64,000 bases of DNA. Origin: Candidatus Phycosocius bacilliformis. GTDB lineage: Bacteria > Pseudomonadota > Alphaproteobacteria > Caulobacterales > Aquidulcibacteraceae. The stretch lies in NCBI RefSeq assembly GCF_003112735.1, contig NZ_BFBR01000002.1:62001-126000 (forward strand), in the 5' to 3' direction. The first letter of the stretch is position 1. Every line of letters begins with the position of its first letter. Positions 24,543 to 34,092 of this stretch are shown here, one piece after another. The position numbers and the translations under genes are program-made. The notes under the pieces were generated by a model. That model did no database searches. It worked only from the letters and a program-made list of their open reading frames with translations, and had not been told where the DNA came from.

Positions 24543-26891
24543 ATGAACGCCATTTCCAAATCGGCCTCCATGCCGCTGACCCCGCGTGAACTTTCTGCCC
24601 TTGCCACGCTGGAAGAGCGCCTCTTATGGCTGTCTTCGTGGACGATCCATCACGCCAATCATGTGCGACCCAATCGTGACGGGCTCAAAGTAGGTGGGCA
24701 TCAGGCCTCCTGCGCTTCGATGACCAGCCTGATGACGGCGCTCTATTTCCATGCGTTGCGACCTCAAGACCGGGTTGCGGTTAAACCTCACGCAAGCCCA
24801 GTATTCCATGCCGCCCAATATATGTTCGGTCGGCAGACCCGCGATCAGCTTGAGCGCTTCCGGGGATTGGGTGGGGCGCAGTCCTATCCCAGCCGCACCA
24901 AGGATAAGGATGATGTGGATTTTTCCACTGGCTCTGTCGGGTTGGGCGTGGCCGTCACCGCTTTTGCAGCACTTGTGCAGGATTATCTGGCCGCGCGCGG
25001 ACGAATTGGTGCGGACCGCATGGGCCGGATGATTGCCCTTTTAGGGGATGCCGAACTCGACGAAGGCAATATTTATGAAGCCCTGATCGAAACCTACAAG
25101 CATGATTTGCGCAACATCTGGTGGATCGTTGATTATAATCGCCAGAGCTTGGATGCCACCACCTCAGAACGAATGTGGGACCGGTTTGACGATATCTTTG
25201 AGACGGTCGGCTGGGACGTTCTGACCCTGAAATATGGTAAGCGTCAGTTGGAGGCCTTTGCCCGCCCAGGTGGGCCTGCACTGCAGGCATGGATCGAATC
25301 CTGCCCGAACGATCTTTATGCAGCCTTGAGCTATCAAGGGGCATCGGCTTGGCGTGCGCGCTTGATGCAGGATTTACCGGCGGATGGTCAGGCATTGATT
25401 GCATCCTATGACGACATCGGCTTGTCCAATCTCATGACGCAATTGGGTGGCCATTGTCTGGAGACACTGCTTGAGGCGTTTGAGCAGGCAGCCCAGAATG
25501 ATCGGCCAAAATTATTCATCGCCTACACAGTCAAAGGCTGGCGACTGCCATTTCAGGGCCATAAGGATAATCATTCTGGCCTGATGACGCCTACTCAAAT
25601 TGAGTCGTTGCGCGATCAATTGGGGATCAAACCCGGGCAGGAGTGGGATGCATTTTCAGGTTTGTCTCAAGACATGGCTGAGGATGTTCGTGCACTAATT
25701 GCCAAAGCACCGTTTCAAGACCCGAGACCACGGCGGTTTGAACCAGCCTCCGTTGAGATTCCGGCCTCATTTGATGTTCCAAGTGGTCAGAGTCAGTCAA
25801 CTCAGGCCGCTTTTGGAAAAATATTGGCCGATATTGCCAAGACCGAAAGCGATTTTGCTGCCCGCATTGTCACCACCTCACCAGATGTGACGGTGTCCAC
25901 CAATTTGGGCGGGTTTGTGAACCGACGTGGCTTGTTCTCGCGCACCACGATGAAGGACGTCTTTAAAGATCTTAAAATCGCCAGTCCGCAAATCTGGACC
26001 GGGTCGGGGGGCGGCCAGCATATCGAACTTGGGATTGCGGAGAATAATCTCTTTCTAAATCTGGCCGCCTTTGGCTTGGCAGGGGAGCATTTTGGCGAGC
26101 GCCTGTTTCCAATCGGCACGCTTTATGATCCCTTCATCGCCCGTGGCCTCGATGCGCTTAATTATGCGCTTTACCAGAATGCCCGCTTTATCGTGGTTTC
26201 AACTCCTTCAGGGCTGACACTGGGACCAGAAGGAGGGGCTCACCAATCGATCAATACGCCACTCATCGGCATGGGTCAGCCAGGTCTCACCCATTGGGAA
26301 CCCGCCTTTGCCGATGAATTGGCACTTCTGATGCGTCATGCCTTTGTTGATCTGCAGGCGCCAAATGGCGGATGCCATTATTTCCGCTTGTCGACCCGCT
26401 CGCTAGAACAGCCTGCGCGATCTCAAGCCGATTGGCAGAGCCACGCCTTACAGGGAGCCTATTGGCTGGTACCGCCAGGACCTGGGTCGGGACTGGCGAT
26501 TGCTTATGCCGGTGCGCTGGCACCAGAGGCCTTGGCAGGCTTTGAGGCCTTGCGCGAGGACTATCCCGATCTGGGTGTACTGGCTGTAACCTCGCCTGAT
26601 TTATTGCATCGCGGGTGGACACAAGCCGGACGGGCGCGCTGGACTGGCGCAGCAGGCAAAACCAGCCACGTGGAGACATTATTGTCCGCTTTGAGCCCGC
26701 AAGCAGGCCTGATCACTTTGGTGGATGGATCGCCTGCCACCTTGTCTTGGTTGGGCTCGGTACGTGGACAGCGGGTGCGGGCGCTGGGTGTGGAAGAATT
26801 TGGCCAGACTGGGGACTTGCCAGACCTCTATCGCACCTATCGGCTCGACAGTGAAGCGATCCTCGATGCCGCAGCGGACTTGGTGCTTTAG
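24543..26891 (+). CDS. AceE-like/transketolase-family thiamine-diphosphate enzyme
   Basis: This 782-residue protein resembles homodimeric pyruvate dehydrogenase E1 (AceE) and transketolase. N-terminal motifs include GGHQASCASM and the cofactor motif GDAELDEGN...VDYN (GDA instead of the usual GDG). The middle domain has IELGIAENN, whose Glu is the expected partner of the cofactor aminopyrimidine, and TPSGLTLGPEGGAHQS. It is about 100 residues shorter than AceE, and no E2 or E3 gene is nearby. The reaction is therefore uncertain: an E1 working with a distant E2, or a lone decarboxylase/ketolase. It follows the RND operon by 146 bases and ends in a large hairpin that includes its stop codon. Confidence 0.8.
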   Translation: MNAISKSASMPLTPRELSALATLEERLLWLSSWTIHHANHVRPNRDGLKVGGHQASCASMTSLMTALYFHALRPQDRVAVKPHASPVFHAAQYMFGRQTRDQLERFRGLGGAQSYPSRTKDKDDVDFSTGSVGLGVAVTAFAALVQDYLAARGRIGADRMGRMIALLGDAELDEGNIYEALIETYKHDLRNIWWIVDYNRQSLDATTSERMWDRFDDIFETVGWDVLTLKYGKRQLEAFARPGGPALQAWIESCPNDLYAALSYQGASAWRARLMQDLPADGQALIASYDDIGLSNLMTQLGGHCLETLLEAFEQAAQNDRPKLFIAYTVKGWRLPFQGHKDNHSGLMTPTQIESLRDQLGIKPGQEWDAFSGLSQDMAEDVRALIAKAPFQDPRPRRFEPASVEIPASFDVPSGQSQSTQAAFGKILADIAKTESDFAARIVTTSPDVTVSTNLGGFVNRRGLFSRTTMKDVFKDLKIASPQIWTGSGGGQHIELGIAENNLFLNLAAFGLAGEHFGERLFPIGTLYDPFIARGLDALNYALYQNARFIVVSTPSGLTLGPEGGAHQSINTPLIGMGQPGLTHWEPAFADELALLMRHAFVDLQAPNGGCHYFRLSTRSLEQPARSQADWQSHALQGAYWLVPPGPGSGLAIAYAGALAPEALAGFEALREDYPDLGVLAVTSPDLLHRGWTQAGRARWTGAAGKTSHVETLLSALSPQAGLITLVDGSPATLSWLGSVRGQRVRALGVEEFGQTGDLPDLYRTYRLDSEAILDAAADLVL

Positions 26892-26921
26892 GGGGATTAC
26901 GACTGGGTAATACCCCTAAAG
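26886..26921 (+). terminator. Long hairpin spanning the stop codon of the AceE-like gene
   Basis: CTTTAGGGG (26886-26894) pairs with CCCCTAAAG (26913-26921), and the inner ATTAC pairs with GTAAT around loop GACTGG, with a single G/A mismatch: 14 pairs out of 15. It covers the TAG stop at 26889-26891. No T run follows, so it may be a transcript-end stabiliser or a protein site rather than a simple terminator. Confidence 0.5.
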
Positions 26922-26960
26922 GAGGGATATTTTCAGGTATTGGCACCTTCACAAGCCATC

Positions 26961-28007
26961 TCACAAGCCATCAATGAGCGGCTTTAGCCGATTGTCATTT
27001 AGCCGATCCAAGTCCTCAATCCATTGGGAGCGAGACAATTGGTCGGCATAGGACGATAAAGCAGGGTTCAGCGCCTTTTCTTGGGCCGACAATGCGCGAC
27101 GCACCGCCTCGAAACCCGCTTCGGCCTGACCCTTATAGACATAGTCGTTCAAGAAGGCCGCGACCGGAGCGAAGCTTTCGGGCCTATCAGGATCGAGCAC
27201 GACCGAAGCCATTGCAGTACGTCGCGCCAAGGCAGCTTGGGCAAGCTCTTGAGCCAAATCCCCGCGTGGACCTGAGGCGTGATTTTCGGTTGCCGCGTCA
27301 ATTTCCAATTGGGCTTGGGTGAAGACCTCACGCAAAAGATAAGGTGGGGGGCTTTCAGGAGTGGTGGCTTTCATCGCCTCTTGGTAGAGACCGAAGCGAC
27401 CATCCTTCAAAATCAGCACAACTTGTGCAAGCGGTTGGCCTTGTTCGATATTTTGGCCATCTAGGGTTAAATCATCATAAGCCAGAAACGCTGAGGGATA
27501 GGGCCCTGTGCGATCCAATTTCACAAAGCGGGATGCGCCACTGCCGCCCAGATTGAGGCGACCCAAAAGTTTTCCGGTCGGCCCATCGAACACAAGCCGG
27601 GTCAAGCAACAATGCGAGCCGCCAGACCAGCCATCCACCACAATATCGGCATGGTGCGTGCCAGAGGCATTGATGTTGTTTGACGACATGTCAAACTGCT
27701 GAACAGGGAGGTTGGGGTCGGCTGGCAAAGCAGGCAGACGGCCTCGACCGCGCCAGACCGCCAATTCTTCTTCAAAAGGGCTGATGGACAAAGCAAAGAC
27801 ACGCACATCTCCCAACTCAGCCACAAGGCGGCCTTCAAAGGCTGGTTTGGGAACCAAAATGGTGACCACTGTGCCGATGCAGCCGGCAATAATGGCGATT
27901 ATGGCGATGTTGAATGCCTTGTTTTTCCAGCCTGGACCCCGCAATGGGAAGGCGGGCAAGGACGGCTCACCGCTCTGGTTTGAAGGGGGTTGTGCCTTAG
28001 GTGCCAT
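26961..28007 (-). CDS. Membrane-anchored protein with GGSHCC motif, unknown function
   Basis: I do not recognise a named family. The ATG at 28007 is preferred to the adjacent GTG. The 348-residue protein has one membrane segment near the N-terminus (AFNIAIIAIIAGCIGTVVTILV, about 32-52), a short proline-rich cytoplasmic tail before it, and a periplasmic part. That part contains DGWSGGSHCCLTRLVFDG, a WSGG-HCC pattern I know from various exported bacterial proteins of unknown role, where the paired cysteines may form a vicinal disulphide. The C-terminal third is helical, with an LSAQEKAL segment. It is alone on its strand, facing away from gyrA. Confidence 0.65.
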   Translation of the reverse strand: MAPKAQPPSNQSGEPSLPAFPLRGPGWKNKAFNIAIIAIIAGCIGTVVTILVPKPAFEGRLVAELGDVRVFALSISPFEEELAVWRGRGRLPALPADPNLPVQQFDMSSNNINASGTHHADIVVDGWSGGSHCCLTRLVFDGPTGKLLGRLNLGGSGASRFVKLDRTGPYPSAFLAYDDLTLDGQNIEQGQPLAQVVLILKDGRFGLYQEAMKATTPESPPPYLLREVFTQAQLEIDAATENHASGPRGDLAQELAQAALARRTAMASVVLDPDRPESFAPVAAFLNDYVYKGQAEAGFEAVRRALSAQEKALNPALSSYADQLSRSQWIEDLDRLNDNRLKPLIDGL

Positions 28008-28145
28008 CACGGCAGTGTCCTAGCATCAAATGGCCGCAATTGCATGCAGGAAGTTTGGACCTAATCGGTGCTGGATGCTAGAGTGCGAATTCCAGTTTGG
28101 GTCCGAATCGTACCCCCCATAATCAGCTAACAGACGGGCTTCCCC

Positions 28146-30965
28146 TTGACCGATACACCAGATACTGACGGCCTTGATCCGAACGAACCTAACCACCCTG
28201 GCATGGGTCCGCAGGACGGGGTGGTCGACACCAAGGGCATCACCCCGGTCTCGATCGAGAATGAACTTAAATCCTCCTATCTCGACTATGCGATGAGCGT
28301 CATTGTCGCCCGGGCGCTGCCAGATGCGCGAGACGGCCTCAAGCCGGTGCATCGGCGCATTCTCTATGCGATGGGCGAAGGTGGCTACACGCCGGACAAA
28401 AAACATGTGAAGTCATCGCGTATTGTCGGCGACGTGATGGGTAAATATCACCCCCATGGCGATAGCGCGATCTATGATGCAATGGTGCGGATGGCGCAGG
28501 ACTTTTCCATGGCCCTGCCGCTCATTGATGGCCAGGGTAATTTCGGCTCGATCGACGGTGATCCTCCCGCCGCCATGCGTTACACCGAAAGCAAGCTCGC
28601 CAAAGTCGCGATGGCGCTGCTTGATGATATTGATGAGTCGACCGTCAATTTTCAGGACAATTATGACGGGTCCGAGCGGGAGCCCGTGGTGCTGCCTGCC
28701 AAATATCCCAATCTATTGGTCAATGGGGCTGGCGGTATCGCTGTGGGGATGGCAACCAATATTCCCCCGCACAATCTGGGCGAAATTTGCGATGCCACTT
28801 TGGCAATTCTCGAAAATCCATCCATCTCGGATATGGAACTCCTTGATATTGTTCCTGGGCCTGACTTCCCGACCGGGGGCGAGATTGTCGGTCGGGCAGG
28901 GGCGCGCAATGGGCTTTTGACCGGGCGGGGCTCGGTCATTATGCGGGCCAAGACCTCGGTTGAGACCCTACGCGGCGAACGCGAAGCCATCATCATCTCG
29001 GAAATTCCCTATCAGGTGAATAAGTCCGCCATGATTGAGCGGATTGCCGAATTGGTGCGCGAAAAGCGCATCGAGGGGATTTCGGGGCTACGAGATGAGA
29101 GCGACCGTCGCGGCATGCGCGTCGTGGTCGAGCTTAAGCGCGATGCCTCAGCAGAAGTCGTGTTGAACCAGCTGTATCGCTATTCCCAGCTGCAAACCTC
29201 GTTTGGCGTCAACATGCTCGCCTTGGTTGGCGGACGGCCGGTGCAATTGTCGTTGCGCGGCCTGATTGAGACCTTCTTGAATTTCCGCGAAGAAGTTATT
29301 GCCCGACGCACGCGCCATCGCCTCAATAAGGCGCGCGAGCGTGGCCATGATTTGGTGGGTCTGGCCATTGCTGTGGCCAATATTGACGAAGTCGTCCGCC
29401 TGATCCGTGAGGCCCCCGATCCAGCAGCTGCCCGCCTAGCGCTGACCAGTCGGGATTGGCCAGCCCATGATCTGGCCCCGATCATTCAATTGATTGCCGA
29501 TCCGCGCTCCGTCTTGACCGAGGCGGGTACCATTCGCATGAGTGAGGATCAGGCGCGCGCCATCCTCGACTTGCGCTTGCAGCGTCTGACAGGGCTTGGA
29601 CGTGATGAATTGGCCAATGAGGTTCGCTCCTTGGCTGCACGTATTGCCGATTTGCTGGACATTTTGCGGTCCCGTGCGCGGGTAATCGACATTATCCGCA
29701 CCGAGCTCACCCATGTGCGCGACACCTATGCCGTGCCGCGCCGGTCCAGCTTCATTGAAGCTGACCTTGATTTGGAAGATGAGGATTTCATCGAACGCGA
29801 AGACATGGTGGTGACGGTGTCGCACGCAGGCTATGTTAAGCGCACCTTGCTGTCGACTTATCGCACGCAAAACCGTGGCGGGCGAGGTCGGTCGGGCATG
29901 GAGACCAAGGATGAGGACTTTGTGGTCCGCTTGTTTGTCGCCTCGACCCACGCGCCCATTCTCTTCTTCTCGTCCAAAGGGCTGGTCTATCGGGAAAAAG
30001 TCTGGCGCTTGCCGCAAGGCGACCCCCGAACCAAGGGCCGCTCGATCGCCAATATCCTGCCGATCGACAAGGATGAAAAGATCACCACTGTCATGCCGCT
30101 GCCTGAGGATGAAGACAGCTGGGGCAATCTGGAACTGATGTTTGCCACACGTAAAGGCAATGTGCGGCGCAATTCGCTGGCTGACTTCCAGCGTGTGGCG
30201 CGCGGTGGCAAGATTGCCATGAAGTTTGATGACGCCGATGACCAGATCGTCGATGTGGCCATTTGTTCACCTCAAGATGATGTGTTGCTCACCACCAAAA
30301 TGGGGCAATGCATCCGCTTCCAAGCCACCGATGTGCGCGTGTTTAAGGGCCGGGATTCCACCGGCGTGCGCGGCATTAGTTTGGGTGAGGGCGATGAAGT
30401 CATCGCCATGTCCATCCTGCGCCACGTCGAGGTGACGGCTGAGGAACGCACCACCTATATCAAACAATCCCGCTCAGTTCGCGGTGAGGAGGTTGATGCC
30501 TCAGCCAATGTTGAACCGATTGAGGAATTGGCCGAGGGCGATGCCGGACCCGCTCAATTGTCGCCCGAACGCTATGCAGAATTGTCTGCGCGAGAGCAAT
30601 TTGTCCTTGCGGTAGCCGAAGAAGGTTTGGGCAAGCGGGCATCATCTTATGAGTATCGGGTTACCAATCGAGCTGGCAAAGGCATTGTCGCCCATGACTT
30701 ATCGCGTCGCGGCGGCAAGCTGGTTGCCGCTTTCCCCGTCGAGGAAACTGACGAAATCATGATGGTGACAGATGGTGGCCAATTGATTCGGACCCGTGTA
30801 GATCAGATCCGACGGGCTGGTCGTTCCACACAGGGTGTAATGATTATCCGCGTCTCAGAAGGCGAGCGGGTCGTCTCAGTTGAGCGTTTGGCCGATGTGG
30901 GAGGCGAGGAGCCTGAAGCAGACGCTGGTGCCAGCGAGATGGGGCCTGACAGCGCCAATAACTGA
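28146..30965 (+). CDS. gyrA: DNA gyrase subunit A
   Basis: This is the cleavage/re-joining subunit of the topoisomerase that introduces negative supercoils. The frame starts at a TTG at 28146; a later ATG at 28203 has no ribosome binding site and would cut the N-terminus. The catalytic region has [11 protein letters not shown] and the quinolone-determining stretch [19 protein letters not shown], with the Ser and Asp of quinolone-sensitive enzymes (E. coli Ser83 and Asp87). The C-terminal domain has the GyrA-box-like [10 protein letters not shown]. Length 939 is slightly long, with an acidic insertion (about 785-805) in the C-terminal domain. It leads a run of plus-strand housekeeping genes. 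Confidence 0.97.
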   Translation: MTDTPDTDGLDPNEPNHPGMGPQDGVVDTKGITPVSIENELKSSYLDYAMSVIVARALPDARDGLKPVHRRILYAMGEGGYTPDKKHVKSSRIVGDVMGKYHPHGDSAIYDAMVRMAQDFSMALPLIDGQGNFGSIDGDPPAAMRYTESKLAKVAMALLDDIDESTVNFQDNYDGSEREPVVLPAKYPNLLVNGAGGIAVGMATNIPPHNLGEICDATLAILENPSISDMELLDIVPGPDFPTGGEIVGRAGARNGLLTGRGSVIMRAKTSVETLRGEREAIIISEIPYQVNKSAMIERIAELVREKRIEGISGLRDESDRRGMRVVVELKRDASAEVVLNQLYRYSQLQTSFGVNMLALVGGRPVQLSLRGLIETFLNFREEVIARRTRHRLNKARERGHDLVGLAIAVANIDEVVRLIREAPDPAAARLALTSRDWPAHDLAPIIQLIADPRSVLTEAGTIRMSEDQARAILDLRLQRLTGLGRDELANEVRSLAARIADLLDILRSRARVIDIIRTELTHVRDTYAVPRRSSFIEADLDLEDEDFIEREDMVVTVSHAGYVKRTLLSTYRTQNRGGRGRSGMETKDEDFVVRLFVASTHAPILFFSSKGLVYREKVWRLPQGDPRTKGRSIANILPIDKDEKITTVMPLPEDEDSWGNLELMFATRKGNVRRNSLADFQRVARGGKIAMKFDDADDQIVDVAICSPQDDVLLTTKMGQCIRFQATDVRVFKGRDSTGVRGISLGEGDEVIAMSILRHVEVTAEERTTYIKQSRSVRGEEVDASANVEPIEELAEGDAGPAQLSPERYAELSAREQFVLAVAEEGLGKRASSYEYRVTNRAGKGIVAHDLSRRGGKLVAAFPVEETDEIMMVTDGGQLIRTRVDQIRRAGRSTQGVMIIRVSEGERVVSVERLADVGGEEPEADAGASEMGPDSANN

Positions 30966-30998
30966 CGGGGCAGTCCTGCACCGCGTGGGAGAAAGAGG

Positions 30999-31484
30999 AT
31001 GCGTGTTGGTCTTTACCCTGGCACGTTCGACCCGATCACATTAGGTCATCTGGATGTGGTTGGCCGGGCAATTAAGTTGTTCGACAAATTGGTTATTGGC
31101 GTGGCGATCAATCGCGACAAAGGCCCATTGTTCACGTTGGAAGAACGTGTGGCAATGGTAGTCAAGGACACCGCCCAATTTGCGCACTATGGCGAGATCG
31201 AAGTCCGCCCGATGGAGGGGCTTCTTATCAGCTTTGCCGAACAGGTTGGTGCCTCGTGTATTGTTCGCGGTCTGCGGGCAGTCTCGGATTTTGAATATGA
31301 ATTCCAGATGGTGGGGATGAACCAGAAGCTGAACCCGGAAATCGAGACCGTGTTTTATATGGCCGATGTCCAGCATCAAGCCATTGCCTCGCGCCTGGTC
31401 AAAGAAATTGCCCGTCTTGGCGGCGACGTGACACCTTTTGTCAGCGCCAATGTTGTCCAAGCTTTGAAGGAGAAGTTTCCGTGA
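30999..31484 (+). CDS. coaD: Phosphopantetheine adenylyltransferase
   Basis: The enzyme makes dephospho-CoA from 4'-phosphopantetheine and ATP in CoA synthesis. The 161-residue protein begins MRVGLYPGTFDPITLGHLDVV, with the nucleotidyl-transferase TxGH motif, and continues with IVRGLRAVSDFEYE and the later SRLVKEIARLGGDV. The start follows GAGAAAGAGG. It is 33 bases after gyrA, and its TGA overlaps the GTG start of the next cyclophilin gene (GTGA), so the genes are probably co-translated. Confidence 0.96.
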   Translation: MRVGLYPGTFDPITLGHLDVVGRAIKLFDKLVIGVAINRDKGPLFTLEERVAMVVKDTAQFAHYGEIEVRPMEGLLISFAEQVGASCIVRGLRAVSDFEYEFQMVGMNQKLNPEIETVFYMADVQHQAIASRLVKEIARLGGDVTPFVSANVVQALKEKFP

Positions 31485-32731
31485 GACACACCCGTTTTGG
31501 CCCGGTTTTTGAAGGGCTGACTGGCATTGGTCGGATAAATTTGGGTCGGCGAGCTCTGGCGCTTGGGTGCTTTGGTGCCGTGATTTTGGGCGCAACTGCC
31601 CTACAAGCACAATCGTCGGCTCCAGCGCTTAAAGTGGTTCCCATGGGGGAGAACCCGCAACCGAAAAAAGCGCCAGCTAAGAAGGCAGCGCCAGCGGCGA
31701 AGGCCCCAGCGCCGAAAGCGCCTGCGCCTAAGGCCGCTCCTGCCGCGGTAACGCCGGCTCCCAAAGCGGCACCGAAAGCGGCAACATCGGCTCCACCTCC
31801 GGCACGGCCCGCGCCAAAAGCTGCGGCACCAGCTTCAGCACCCGCCAACCCGGCGGCATCCGCTCAAGCCAAGCCGGCACCAAAGCCTGCCGGTGGCGTT
31901 GCGGATTGGACGACATCGCCAGCAAGCCAAGCCCCAGTCAGCACCCCCACCGTGCCATCACGGGCAAGCTTTGCCCCTGAAGATTGGCGGGCTTTGAATC
32001 CTGAAAACACCTTGGTGTATGATACGACCAAGGGGCGCATCATCGTGGAATTGGCCCCAGAAATGGCACCAGGTCATGTCGCGCGCGTGAAGATGTTGAC
32101 CCGCCAAGGCTTTTATAATGGCCTGTCATTCCACCGTGTCGTGAGTGACTTCATGGCCCAAGGCGGGGACCCTAAGGGCGATGGGACAGGTGGTTCAGAT
32201 CAACCTGACCTGAAGGCTGAGTTCAATTTCCGGCGCGGTTCCGGCACGAATTTTGTCCGTGCGGTTGACCGGGGCGGGGCCAGCATTGGCTGGATCGGTA
32301 CGATACCTGTCACCACCCAGATTGATGCGTTGATGGAGCGGACGTCGGATAAGCGGGTTGCGGCATGGGGTAATCATTGCCCAGGCGTGGCCAGCATGGC
32401 CCGCAGCAGCGAGGAAGACTCGGCCAACAGCCAGTTTTTCTTAATGCGGGCAGCCTATCCCACACTTGATCGGCGCTATACGATCTGGGGGCGGGCGGTG
32501 ATTGGCCTTGATGTGATCCGGTCTTTCAAAGTCGGTGAGCCAGTGGTGGACCCAGATCGTATGCTTCAAGTGCGCGTTTTGGCGGATATTCCAGAGGCTG
32601 ACCGTCCGGTTATCATGGTTCAGCGCACCGATGGGCCCGCATTCCAAGCACGGCTCAAAGCCACGCTGGAACAACGTGGGGCCGCCTTTTCCAATTGTGA
32701 CCTGACACCTGAAGCTCGGCTGGCCCGCTAA
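31481..32731 (+). CDS. Exported cyclophilin-type peptidyl-prolyl isomerase with Lys/Ala/Pro-rich linker
   Basis: The GTG start overlaps the coaD stop. The protein (416 residues) has a signal sequence (LALGCFGAVILGATALQAQ), a low-complexity Ala/Lys/Pro linker (about 58-150) and a cyclophilin domain (about 180-350) with the catalytic Arg in FHRVVSDFMAQGGDP and SANSQFFLM. An extra stretch of about 45 residues sits within the domain between LKAEF and GVASMAR, and a C-terminal tail extends past the fold. It should act on prolyl bonds of envelope proteins in the periplasm. The linker would let the domain reach away from the membrane or cell wall. Confidence 0.9.
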   Translation: MRHTRFGPVFEGLTGIGRINLGRRALALGCFGAVILGATALQAQSSAPALKVVPMGENPQPKKAPAKKAAPAAKAPAPKAPAPKAAPAAVTPAPKAAPKAATSAPPPARPAPKAAAPASAPANPAASAQAKPAPKPAGGVADWTTSPASQAPVSTPTVPSRASFAPEDWRALNPENTLVYDTTKGRIIVELAPEMAPGHVARVKMLTRQGFYNGLSFHRVVSDFMAQGGDPKGDGTGGSDQPDLKAEFNFRRGSGTNFVRAVDRGGASIGWIGTIPVTTQIDALMERTSDKRVAAWGNHCPGVASMARSSEEDSANSQFFLMRAAYPTLDRRYTIWGRAVIGLDVIRSFKVGEPVVDPDRMLQVRVLADIPEADRPVIMVQRTDGPAFQARLKATLEQRGAAFSNCDLTPEARLAR

Positions 32732-32811
32732 AGCCTAAGCCTGCGCTGCAGATCAATGGCTATGCCCCGGCAGTCGGAAGGTGTAGAGGGCTCGCCAACA
32801 TGGAGAGCATG

Positions 32812-33282
32812 ATGAGCTTGGATCCCGAAAATACCCTTCTTCTTGAACTCAACACTGGTTCAGTCACCATTGAATTGCGCCCCGATCTGGCCCCTGGCCA
32901 CGTGGCGCGTATCAAGGAATTGGCGCGTGAAGGGTTTTATGACGGCATTATTTTTCACCGTGTGATTGACGGTTTCATGGCCCAAGGTGGGTGTCCGAAT
33001 GGCTCGGGCATGGGTGGTTCTAAAAAGCCTGACCTGCGCGCAGAATTCAACGAAGAGCCTCATGTAGAGGGCGTGTGCTCGATGGCGCGGACGAATGCAC
33101 CGCATTCGGCCAACAGCCAATTCTTCATCTGTCTGGATGATGCCACCTTTCTAGATCGCCAATACACCGTCTGGGGTAAGGTCGTTTCCGGGATGGAGGC
33201 TGTCCACGCTTTGCCTAAGGGGGAGCCTCCACGCCAGCCCGGCAAGATTATCTCAATGAAAGTCGCTGCTGACGTCGCATGA
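32812..33282 (+). CDS. ppiB: Cyclophilin-type peptidyl-prolyl cis-trans isomerase, cytoplasmic
   Basis: This is a compact single-domain cyclophilin (156 residues) without a signal peptide, hence cytoplasmic. The ATG at 32812 has GGAG 6 bases upstream; in-frame ATGs at 32800 and 32809 are alternatives that add 1-4 residues. Motifs are FHRVIDGFMAQGGCP (catalytic Arg) and HSANSQFFICLDD. It follows the exported cyclophilin by 80 bases, so two isomerases for two compartments lie in tandem. Its stop overlaps the next start as ATGA. Confidence 0.92.
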   Translation: MSLDPENTLLLELNTGSVTIELRPDLAPGHVARIKELAREGFYDGIIFHRVIDGFMAQGGCPNGSGMGGSKKPDLRAEFNEEPHVEGVCSMARTNAPHSANSQFFICLDDATFLDRQYTVWGKVVSGMEAVHALPKGEPPRQPGKIISMKVAADVA

Positions 33283-34073
33283 CGACGGGTGGGATCGACC
33301 CGGCGGTCCAGCACAGGCTGGACCGGCTGGCGGCGATCGGACAGGCACTTGCGGCACATCCTGGTGGTCTGGCGCTTTTGGCACTTGGGTCTTTAGGCCC
33401 TGATGTGGCGCGCGCGGATGCCTATTCAGACCTTGACTTCTTCGCGATTGCCGAACCTTGGGCGGTGGCAGAATTACGGGATGATTTGGGTTGGCTTGCG
33501 GCTGTCTGCCCGATTGTATTTGGGTTTGCCAATACGCCAGATGGCTCGAAAATCCTGTTCGAGGACGGCTTGTTTGCCGAGTTTGCGGTATTTTGTCCTG
33601 AACAATTACCGCATATTCGGTTTGAACCCGGTCGCATCGTCTGGGCGCGCCCAGGACTGGATGTCGCCCAATTTACCCCGCTGCGACCAGCCGAGAAGAC
33701 CGATCCTGATTGGGCCATCCTTGAAGCTCTGACCTGTCTGTTGATTGGTTTGGGCCGGTTTCGCCGCGGTGAAGTCCTCGCCGCACATCGGATGATCCAA
33801 GGTCACGCGCTGGATCTGACCTTGCTGGCGCGCCAGGCATTGGCACCATCACCCGATCAACCGGCTATGCCTGTTGAGGCATGGCAGCGCTTAGATCCGT
33901 TTAATCCTGCCCGTCGGATTGAGGCGGTGGCACCCGACCGGATATCTTGGTTGCGCGCGGCATGTGCGGGCTATGGGCAGTCCGATCATGCCGCTCAAGC
34001 CATTTTGACTGAATTGGGTCAACTTGGCCCCTTGCCGCCTGCGCTTGTGGCCGCAATTGAGGCGCTTCTGTAA
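33279..34073 (+). CDS. Nucleotidyltransferase-fold protein, substrate unknown
   Basis: This 264-residue protein is coupled by ATGA to ppiB. The region LLALGSLGPDVARADAYSDLDFFAIAE has the GS...D-x-D signature of the polymerase-beta-like nucleotidyltransferase superfamily, and a third acidic candidate lies in LFAEFAVF. The C-terminal half is helical with LLIGLGRFRRGEVLAAHRMI. Aminoglycoside and lincosamide nucleotidyltransferases have this general build, but so do many uncharacterised proteins, so no resistance role is claimed. It sits between a cyclophilin and queA with short gaps, in an otherwise housekeeping run. Confidence 0.7.
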   Translation: MTTGGIDPAVQHRLDRLAAIGQALAAHPGGLALLALGSLGPDVARADAYSDLDFFAIAEPWAVAELRDDLGWLAAVCPIVFGFANTPDGSKILFEDGLFAEFAVFCPEQLPHIRFEPGRIVWARPGLDVAQFTPLRPAEKTDPDWAILEALTCLLIGLGRFRRGEVLAAHRMIQGHALDLTLLARQALAPSPDQPAMPVEAWQRLDPFNPARRIEAVAPDRISWLRAACAGYGQSDHAAQAILTELGQLGPLPPALVAAIEALL

Positions 34074-34092
34074 TCCTGTTTGGACCCACGCC

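Noticed and set aside
31640-31930. Ala/Lys/Pro-rich DNA as a possible tandem repeat array or frameshift
   Set aside because: The frame is continuous through it and codon variation shows a low-complexity protein linker, not a DNA repeat array.
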